From NCBI GenBank assembly GCA_036936605.1, contig JAUPFV010000004.1, forward strand, positions 179,694,807 through 179,758,806: a stretch of DNA of 64,000 bases, in the 5' to 3' direction. This DNA is from Limnanthes douglasii subsp. nivea. Its lineage: Eukaryota; Streptophyta; Magnoliopsida; Brassicales; Limnanthaceae. Below the pieces are notes generated by a model that worked only from the letters and a program-made list of their open reading frames with translations, was not told the origin of the DNA and ran no database searches. Position 1 is the first letter of the stretch, and the number at the start of each line of letters is the position of its first letter. The position numbers and the translations under genes were made by a program. Positions 55,571 through 64,000 of the stretch are shown in pieces.

Positions 55571-57094
55571 AGATCTAATATTTTTGTTAGTAATATGATA
55601 GAGATATTAGCTTAAGAGGAAATCGACTCTAAGGTAATAAAAGTTAAATTTACATTTATTTTGTTTACATTGCTTCCTTTTACACAAATAAACTAACTCG
55701 TAGGTTCTACTTTTGATAACATAGATAATAGACGGTTATATGCATATATATCTTAAACAAGATAATTTTCAAATATGAGTTCCTGAATATCCGTGAGAAT
55801 AATTCAAGTAATATACATAATTGGAAGCGTAATGGTAAGAATAATATACTATTACAACACATATATTAATTAATAAAAAAATATTTCTAAACATTATTGC
55901 TTCAATGTAGCACATGCTAGACCAAAATATGGATGTAACACAACATGTTGACAATGAGGTACAAGGTCTCATAGAAGGTTACATCTTTGTTCCACTTCTA
56001 ACACAAGTACAACGAGGGACAGTTTCCTATTAGACGTTACTGGTAATAGATATCGGAAATAAATAGGTAGTAATATTAAACCCATTGCCAAGACATCCAG
56101 ATCCAATAAAAAGAAGTGCAAAATTTTCGTAAATGTCTTTCTTCTAATGTACTTTCATACCACATATATATGTCTCATCTAAATTATTTGTAAGTCTATT
56201 AACTTACATATTCAATACCACCAAAGCAAAAGCATTTTCCTAACAAAAGCAAACATATAGATCGTATGTCCATTAAAAATTCTTAAATAAAAAATAGAAC
56301 ACTTGATTTTGGAGTAATGGTCTACGAATACTTTAAAGATTATGTTATGAACGAGAAACTTGAACTTAAAAAACCTTATGACATTGCATCATTTTGAAAA
56401 GTGGAAATTTTTTATATGTTTTTAATAAGTACAACACTAACAGTTTTTGGAATGATATTTTGTAATATATGTTGTAATTACTTTTGTAATGTTTGTTATA
56501 AAATTTTGTTGTAGTGTTTGTTAAGAATGAATATTTTATAAGTGTATATCATCTCTCCCCATGTATCTATATGAAGTCTCATATTTATCATATATATAAA
56601 TTCAATGGTTTCACATCTACCATATATATTTGTTAGCCTAGTTTAGCGTCTATCAAATATATAAATAAACGGGTTCGCATCTATCGTTGCTTTTGTTAAC
56701 TAGGTTTCGCATCTATTATTAATTTTGTATGTCTGGTTTTGCATCTATCTGGTCTTTCATTATTTGTGTTGGCTAATTTTGCATCATTTGGTCTAATTAC
56801 TTTTCTTCATTAAGTTAATATTTAGAGAAATTCTCTATTTTTATAATTAATGTAGTTTACCATCCTCCTATCTATTTTGTCAAATCAAAATTTAAACTAA
56901 TGACTAACATTTGATTGGTTATTTATTTATATGATTTAAAAAAAGTTGATATACTCATGATTATTGTGTAACAACTACAAACGTTCACCGAAATAATCAA
57001 GCTTTAACTATTATACATGCTTCCAAACTTTTTAACTATATAGTTCAGTTCATACTTTAGGCTTTCATACGCGAAAAGAGTGTTATTTTGAAAA
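55571..57094. other. unassigned AT-rich stretch with a TTTCGCATCTATC word family
   Basis: No gene recognised. At about 56585-56790 a GGTTTCGCATCTATC-like word recurs about six times at irregular spacing of 20-50 bases. Confidence 0.5.
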
Positions 57095-57442
57095 ATGGCA
57101 CCTCTAGCTGATTATTCTTCAGATGATGACTTCATTTACAATTATTTATGCCCAGAAACAGGGGAAATTGAAAGAGGACAACGAATAGAAGAATTTTATT
57201 TATCTCTTTCTGATGATGATAGCAGTTCTTTTGCTCATGGACACTATTTACCTGGAAGTTTCAAACTTTCTGAAGATGGGGAGGATTAAAATGAGGATCT
57301 TTTTGTTGTACATTCAAACAGAAAGAGGAAACATATTGTATTTGAAGAAGAGGAAAACGATGAACAGCTGGAGGAAGAAAATGACTCTATAAATGAGAAA
57401 GAAGACTTTAAGCAAGAAGATATTAAAGATGATGAAGAATAG
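57095..57442 (+). pseudogene. acidic ORF with one internal stop
   Basis: ATG at 57095, 64 codons to TAA at 57287-57289. The same frame then continues 50 more codons to TAG at 57440. The product is very acidic (D, E and S runs such as LSDDDSSSF and FEEEENDEQLEEEND) with a basic NRKRKH patch. No family recognised. It lies tail-to-tail with the minus-strand Mutator-like relic and might be an accessory gene of that element. Confidence 0.45.
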
Positions 57443-57579
57443 TCTGACTAAAATTTAAAAGAAGGATTTGTTTTTAATTTTTGTTGTTTATCATGCATCA
57501 TAACAGATTTCGCATCGTTCATTATCCATCTATTTTGATTATGACAAAAAAGTCAGAAAAAACTAAAAGTATCAAAAAT

Positions 57580-58215
57580 TTACATTAATCTTTTAAAATG
57601 TCTACACATATTCGTCTATTATGACCGCATTTTAAACACCGAGAACATGTTATCTTCCGGGTACCTAATCTTCCTCGTGACAGAATTTGTTTATTCTTAG
57701 GTCTTCCATCACTCCTTTTGAAAACTGGAGGAACTATATTTGGAGAAGTTGTTGAAGTACATCATTGACCAAAAGTAGTAAATGCAGCTATTCCATATGA
57801 ATATGTTTCCTTATAAGAGCTTACCAAATAGCATGGCTACACATATTTCATTGGATCCACATATATATGAAATAAGAAATCTAAATCATGAGAGCATGGG
57901 AAACAATCATGTTGCTACGCACCACAAGAACAAGTACAAACTCTAAGATCAACAACCATAACAAGATCACAAAAAACTTCATGTAAAAGAGGAGTAGACG
58001 AATGAACTATCCATGGACGAACTTGTTCAACACTTCGGCAAAACGTATTAAAATTTGATTCATTAGTAAAACTCTAATCCAGTCAACTAACTCCAGTACA
58101 GGAAAACCACAAAACTATTTGATTTGATTATTAAAAGACTCAACTAGAGTAGAATTCATAGAACCATACCTTTTGCCTTTGAAAAACAACACAAGTATAT
58201 TTGTCGGAAGGTAAA
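57580..58215 (-). pseudogene. second Mutator-like transposase relic (SWIM and zinc knuckle end)
   Basis: The minus-strand translation shows RVCTCSCGA, then CFPCSHDLDFLF and YVDPMKYV, the SWIM zinc finger (C.C...PC.H) and following DP..YV of MULE transposases. Downstream comes GRPKNKQILSRGRLGTRKITCS and CLKCGHNRRIC, the basic tail and zinc knuckle. Stops break the frame and the catalytic core is not recognised to the right. Confidence 0.75.
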
Positions 58216-58259
58216 TTGTCATAAAAACTAACAACATTTTTGGTGTGGATTATTTCTGG

Positions 58260-58720
58260 TCCAAGGGTATTTTAGGTCATTTTTAATGGGGTGTTAACTT
58301 TTAAAGTATAAGATAGAGAAATAAAATAGGTGTATGTTAGTGATCAAGATTATTTGAAAAAAGTCCCATCTATTGAATGTGATTGGTTGGGGTATTTATA
58401 CTCTTGTTTTGTGACCCATATGCCATTCGGGCCGGACCATGGACTCGGATCCATTTCAAAGTTTCCAAAGCCCAAAAACCAAAACGGTTTAGCATAGAGC
58501 TGAGTCATAATCCACTTAGGTGTACTGTTCATCGAAAGTTTGGTGTAGAAGATACACCTTTGGATTTTGTCCCAGTTGCCTTCCAACAATATCTGACCCT
58601 ATGAGTTGCCCCTTTAGTTCACAAATGTTTGCGAAGATCTAACAATCAAAGAGAAGACTTAGATTATAATTTTTGGGAATAGCTAATTATTAAACATAAG
58701 ACCTGGATTGGAATATTTCA
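58260..58720 (-). repeat. probable 3' LTR relic of E3, minus strand
   Basis: It lies left of the E3 antisense gene, where the 3' LTR of a minus-strand element belongs. The minus strand has a GTATAAATACC box at about 58391-58401 with a CCCGAATGGC / CCGAGTCCATGG context, similar in order to E1 (GGGCCC..., CTATAAATAC). Edges not defined. Confidence 0.4.
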
Positions 58721-58974
58721 AAATGGCTATCAATCGAAGAGAAGACCTGGATCAGATCCGAAGGGTTTTCTATTTGGTGAGAAGGAATCCAAAAGTCAGA
58801 GTTTTAATTAATAGCTTTGATTACATGTGTCAGTTTCCGATTCGACCTCTCAACCTTTTTTTCTCTGGGTACTTGCACCTATCCTTTGAAAAAATAATTA
58901 GTCTAGGTCATTAGTCCCTAATTATTGTTTAGATGATTCATCTCCACTATGTGAAATACTCAAGTATTTTGTCA

Positions 58975-59092
<118 letters not shown>

Positions 59093-59094
59093 TG

Positions 59095-61977
59095 TTTTAC
59101 TGTTTCTATTTCTAGAGTGAGAAAAAAAATTAAATTTCAGTTTCTAGAGAGATAAAGCTTGAATCATTGATTTGTTCTAAGTTTGAGAAATTTTATATTC
59201 CCAACTAGAACGGCTCTGATCATATGAAGCTGGTTGTATCTGTCTGAATTGGATTAAGAAATAAATGAAGCAAGAATCTTTGTCGGACTCCTTGCTTCTT
59301 CTGGTGGAGTGATTAGCCAAACAATAGCGGAGCCGGACAAGAGTTCATCTTCGTCCAAAAACATCAGTAATTAGAAAAAATCCTTTTGTTCCAACTTTAT
59401 CTACACTAGACTCTAAACCTTAAGTTCAAATACCCATAAAGTATTCCTCTAAGGACAAACCAGTTTCAAGTATCAAGAAACCCTAACCATTCATTGTTGT
59501 GGGGTCAGATACTGAAAATATTACACCCCAAAGAGTCACTCGACTTTCCAAGGCCAAAAGTACCACTCCATCCTTAAAAAATGTTAGCTTATGGGCAATA
59601 TAACCTCATGCCAAACGTTTTTTGGATCTGAATCCATCACTTCCCCTCAATAAAGCTACTTAAATTGAGAAAGAAGCTAAAGGTGCTAAATCGGCCGATC
59701 AATGGTAAAGTATAATGGAAGAAAACATGGAAGACTGTAGGGAAGATACCTCACTAGAGACATGCGGAAATACTTGAGATATCACTATAGTTCGGACTAC
59801 TAGAGGAAAGGTGGAGATGTAAAAAACAACGGTACTTCCGGAGTTCTTAGAGGGGAAAGTAGGGCCTAACTTCTGTAAGGTTAGTTTGAAGTACTTACTG
59901 GCCCTTCATAAAATCTCTTACGTGTATACGCATACTACTGAATTGGATAGGATCAGGAAAAATAGGGCTTTCCGGAGTCTATTAAAGTGAGGATTCCCAT
60001 CACTTTAGAAACTCTGATGGATTGTAGATTCGGGGAGATGGTTGTATACACTGAGGTGTTGAACTAGGGTCTTCCTTTCCCCTTAGAACCAGAAATAGTA
60101 AGGTATTTTCATCTGATAAAGCTTTGCCGAAGCCAACTGAGTCCAAATGCCTAGTATACTTTGTTAGCCAATATTATTGCTTTGAGATTGTCAAAAATTC
60201 CAATGTTTATGGAGTAGTTTGTTGTCGTGGCTAGCTTGTGTATAAATCACTACATCCCTTTCAAGCATTACAATATGGGGAACGACTATAAAGTGGTTAA
60301 AAATCTATTGGGGGCAGATAAACCATGGAGGACTCAGTTTCTCTACATAAGTGAGGCTTGGGATAATGGAAAAAAAGATAACCTATAATGGAAATGCAAG
60401 CCAATTGACCAGATATTGGAAGAGCTCAAGTTACTTCCGTTCGGATTTTTTACTAGTATTTAGTTCTAGTTTGTTATACCGAACTGATATTATGTCTATT
60501 TTGTAGTATTTTCGAAAAAAAATTCAAAGCATCTGGAGGCTGGAAGAATCACATTCTCCAAATTAAACCAATGGGCCTCAATGAAGTGGGGTCTTGCCTT
60601 CCACAACTGTTTCACAGCTGGAAACATGGTAAGGGTTCACTTGTGGAACATAAGTGGAATTAGGGAGCTTACTTGGGAACAACTTACTACTCTCCATTCA
60701 TTGGAGGTAATTTGAAAAAGAACTGAAGTAAAGGATGGTAAACCCTACTCGTCATCCCGGAATAAATCCCCTAGCCATCTAGATAAGATAAAAATTAGCA
60801 GAAGAAGAAGGAGAAAGTTAACCCATCGCATCAGATTTCTAATGTGGGTAGTTTTGGTAATCCTAAAGAGATCAATGTTGCTTTTTTAGAGGCAATTTTT
60901 GTAACAGTTGGTGAAACCGAATGGTTGGAACATCCACCTTAAATTAATAAAAAAAATGCCATAAGATACGCAAGGAAGGTAGTGAATGAAAGGTTTCGAA
61001 AAAGAAGAAGGGCACCATAGGGTCAGAGATGGTACTCCGACGTGCAGTCGTTCCTCTTACTTTTTTATCAGATGTTCCTTCACAAGAAGATGTTAAATCT
61101 TATCCTCTTTCTCCAGCGTTTTCTACAACCGATCAGCCTTCTATTGAACGTGACGTTAATCTAGATGACCTAGGTAACATGTATTTAAGCGACTTTGATA
61201 AAGAGGACTTTGATCGAACCTTTCCCCACTAAACCACTGTAGCCAATGCAGTAGTTTATGATGGTGAATCTTTTGAAGTATCAAGCGAGCATGATACCTT
61301 AGGCCATGCAGTCTTATGCTACATCAGGCCAATAGTTGACCTGGAAAGACAAGTTAGGGCTCACGCTAAAGACATTATTTTTCTTAACACTGCCAATCAA
61401 GACTTAAAGAATTCCCTTTCAGCCGAACAGCAGAAAGTAGAGACTTTAGGCAAAGAGAAAAAAGAAATTGAGCATTGATTTGGAACAGTCCAAGACTATT
61501 CAATGAGACATCCAGACCAAATATTCTGAACTGGAAACAACTATATCTAAAGAGATTAAGTCTTTGGATAATCAAAAAGTCACTGATGCAGGCGCCATTA
61601 ACGCACTATCCGAAGAGAAAGAGAAGTTAGAGAAACTTCTTAAAGAGAAGGAAGAAGAAATTACTTATTTAAATAAGAACCAAACTCAAGAGATAGTTGC
61701 AATAGTGGAGAAGTATACTGCCAATGTGGTGGATTCTATGGAAAAGAGGGATGATGGTACTGAAGAGGACATGGTCTTGTTATTCCATGAGACCTTTCCA
61801 AAAAAGAACATTGGAGCTCTGTGGAAGTTTGTACCATACGATGAGATACTTTTCCATACACTAACATCTGGTGATAAACATGGAGGTTCTTCACCAAGTG
61901 AGTCTGATTTGATAAGGGACCTGATGAAATTTCAATTACTGATGCCAAAATCCCCAAGCAAGATGAGAGAAAGGTGA
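59095..61977 (+). pseudogene. E3 copy of the antisense (Transposase_28-like) gene
   Basis: Plus-strand relic. The N-terminal region matches E1 (TRTALI..., then SSIKKP-stop-PFIVVGSDTENITPQ at about 59465-59530). The Transposase_28-like part is at 59850-60360 (LEGKVGPNFCKVSLKYLLAL, then FPLEPEIVRYFHLIKL). An intron-like gap follows at about 60430-60508, ending TTTTGTAG. Then HLWNISGIRELTWEQLTT lies at about 60630-60690 and a coiled coil at 61400-61720. The C-terminal EEDMVLLFHETFPKKNIGALW is at 61770-61830. Stops at several places. It belongs to the minus-strand pol at 62.5-64 kb. Confidence 0.83.
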
Positions 61978-62214
61978 AGGTAAGGAAAAAACTGGAGAAA
62001 ACGAGCCTTAAGGTTGTTGTACTTTCAGTTTTGTGTTTGAAACTAAAGTCCTTTGGTGGCCAAGTTGTTTTTTGTAATGGTGGATCAGAAATCTTGTGAT
62101 GATTCGATCAGTTTTTAAAGTTGTGTTTTTCTTCATATGTGTTTCTTTCTCTTGTGTTTTTTTACAATTTCATTAAACTGTGACATTTAAAAATGGTATA
62201 AATGGATTAACTCA

Positions 62215-62490
62215 ATCTGGTAGTCTAAGAATGTAAATTTTAACCAATCTTTAATATACCCGAGCCATTCAACACTATTTCATTTCAAGGCTAAAATTAT
62301 TTAATGGGTATTTAATTTTTCCATGTATTTAATAAATTTTTAATCCATCTGACCATATCTAAGATATTTTACTTGAAAACCGAAGATTTTTAATAGGTAT
62401 TTAATCCATCCAATCACTTCAGAGATATTTCATTTGAAGGCCGAATGTGTTTAATAGGTGTTTAATTCATCTGATCATTTTATATCCACT
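62215..62490. repeat. ~60-base tandem repeat in E3
   Basis: About three to four diverged units with AATCCATCTGATCA, GATATTTCATTTGAAGGCCG and TTTAATAGGTATTT words, located between the antisense gene and the end of pol. Confidence 0.75.
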
Positions 62491-62499
62491 ATGATTCTT

Positions 62500-64000
62500 T
62501 AAAAAACATAAGATAATATCAATTTAAAACCGGACACCTAATTAAAACCTCCACGCGCCACCCAGATAGGAAAAAGTATGACCCAAAATATTTATATTGA
62601 AGTACGAAAAAGTAAATATTTTACAAGTCGATTTTATTTTGAGTACAACCTTGAGATGCTCAATGTTCCATGGGTGTTTCAACATGTTGCCTTCTTTGTC
62701 TTGAATTCTATATGTTCCTTTCTTAATTCTTTCACATACCATGTTTTGGCCTTCCTAGTTCGGAGCCATTTTCCCAAATTGTTTCTCCTTGGTATGTAAA
62801 AATACTTTCCTCAATACTTTATCCCCTATCTGGATTTTTTTTTACTTTAAATGCAAACCTACTTCTCATCAAACCCAGGTAGTGTGTTGTTTACAAATGT
62901 TCCTTTATTCTTCTTTCTCCAATCGGATCCAATTGATTCCTTACCACCATATTATTAGCTTGTTCGGAATAGTTTTGTATCCGGAATGAGGGGAAAGTAG
63001 CTTCTATAGGTATGATTGCATCTATCCCATAAACAAGAGAAAAAATGAGACTCTTGAGTATCTGTATGAGGAGTAGTTTGATAGACCCACAATACTTCTT
63101 GCAAATAACTTGGTCATTTCACTACACCTCCTTAAATATATTTTTTAACCCTATTAAAATTTTCGATTAGTAACTTCAACCTGTCCATTTTCCCGAGGAT
63201 GGAAAGGATAAGAAAATCAATGTTGAATTCCTTTGGAAGTGTAAAATGTTTCCATATCTTTATTGTCAAACCGTGGCCCGTTGTATGTATTAATACGTTG
63301 GGGAATTCTGGGTTGGCAACATATGTTAGATAAGATAAATTTTATAAGTGCCTTAGAAGGGGTTCCAACTAGTGGGGCAGCTTCGATCCATTTATAAAAA
63401 TAGTTTATTGTCACGATTATCATTCGATAACCTCCAGAGGCCATGATAAGAGGTCCAATTAAATCCAAACCCCATAAATCAAATGGTATGGGTTCGGATA
63501 TTGACTTCATGGGAACTAATGGTATATGGATTTCATTCCCATATTTCTGGGAACGATTACATCTTCTGACCATATCTTTGGCTTCTGCCATTATAGTAGT
63601 CCAATAGTATCCAGCAAACAAAACTCTCCTTGTTAAAGCTATATAACCATAATGTGTTGGCCCCTCTCCATCTTGTAATTTAGATATGACATTTTGGGAC
63701 TCTTCAATCCCTAGGCATTATAGGAGAGGTCTGGTAAAATATATTTTATAAAGAATTCCTCTCAACACCAGGAAACCACGAGCTTTGTACTTCACTTTTT
63801 TAGCCAAAACTTTATCCGAAGGTAGAACTCCATAAAGTAATAAATTATTGTATTTCATACCTCGAATGTTTAGATTGTATGCCAGATATGTTTACATTTT
63901 CTTGTGCTTCATTCTCTTTTCCTCTAATTGAGCCTATGGATCGACATTCTTGCATAAGAATCCATGGGTACGCTTCAGAGTAGGCTATGGTAGCTAAAGA
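62500..64000 (-). pseudogene. E3 pol: RNase H end and integrase (partial, runs off the window)
   Basis: Minus strand. At the right edge the translation reads SLATIAYSEAYPWI, matching E1 RNase H (LATIAYSESYPWI). Integrase follows at 63621-63217: LFAGYYWTTIMAEAKDMVRRC with NRSQKY, LWGLDLIGPL, and INTYNGPRFDN, where the catalytic D of TDNG is changed to Y. Then a decayed FHP..NGQVEV region at about 63200. The C-terminus at 62742-62550 has KGTYRIQDKEGNMLKHPWNIEHLK, the intact form of the tail that is cut short in E1. Stops and frameshifts lie between pieces. The rest of pol and gag lies beyond 64000. Confidence 0.88.

Overview
This is a plant nuclear window, almost certainly from a eudicot. It is AT-rich and packed with plant-type transposable elements: Ty3/gypsy (Tat-like and Athila-like), Ty1/copia, a LINE, Mutator-like relics, a Stowaway-like MITE and a long-TIR foldback element. 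I see no intact ordinary host gene. The two host-type genes I recognise, an IDA-like peptide gene and a DUF538 gene, both carry lesions. There are no rRNA or CRISPR features, and I recognised no tRNA genes.

The centrepiece is a young, structurally complete Tat-like gypsy element (called E1 here) at 16372-26926. It has TG...CA LTRs, a perfect TAAAA target-site duplication, a primer-binding-site candidate, a polypurine tract, gag-protease and RT-RNaseH-integrase on the plus strand, and a large gene on the opposite strand between pol and the 3' LTR. That antisense gene has two long reading frames. They join in phase if an 83-base GT-AG intron (24528-24610) is removed, predicting a protein of about 934 residues. 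Decayed copies of the same antisense gene occur at 52.1-54.4 kb (E2) and 59.1-62.0 kb (E3), with the same C-terminal signature and apparently the same intron position.

Layout. 0-2.4 kb: 5' end of an Athila-like element (minus strand) with repeats in its LTR, then a Stowaway-like MITE. 2.7-5.6 kb: gypsy relic G1 (minus). 5.8-8.6 kb: an unrecognised broken ORF, an integrase scrap and an LTR-like block. 8.6-9.8 kb: copia gag relic. 10.3-12.6 kb: gypsy relic G3. 13.1-14.9 kb: Mutator-like transposase relic. 16.4-26.9 kb: E1. 29.1-30.9 kb: long-TIR element. 31.1-34.65 kb: internally deleted copia C2. 35.4-35.85 kb: DUF538 pseudogene. 36.5-42.2 kb: copia C1 (minus), with its LTR and RNase H tail tandemly duplicated. 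43.5-46.6 kb: LINE relic. 46.6-51.3 kb: gypsy relic G2. 51.5-51.9 kb: frameshifted IDA-like gene. 52.1-55.6 kb: E2 antisense gene and an LTR. 57.1-58.2 kb: acidic ORF and a second Mutator-like relic. 58.3-64 kb: E3, running off the right edge.

The genes that work together are those of E1. Gag, protease, RT, RNase H and integrase make up the replication machinery. The antisense gene is transcribed towards pol from next to the 3' LTR, and its function is unknown.
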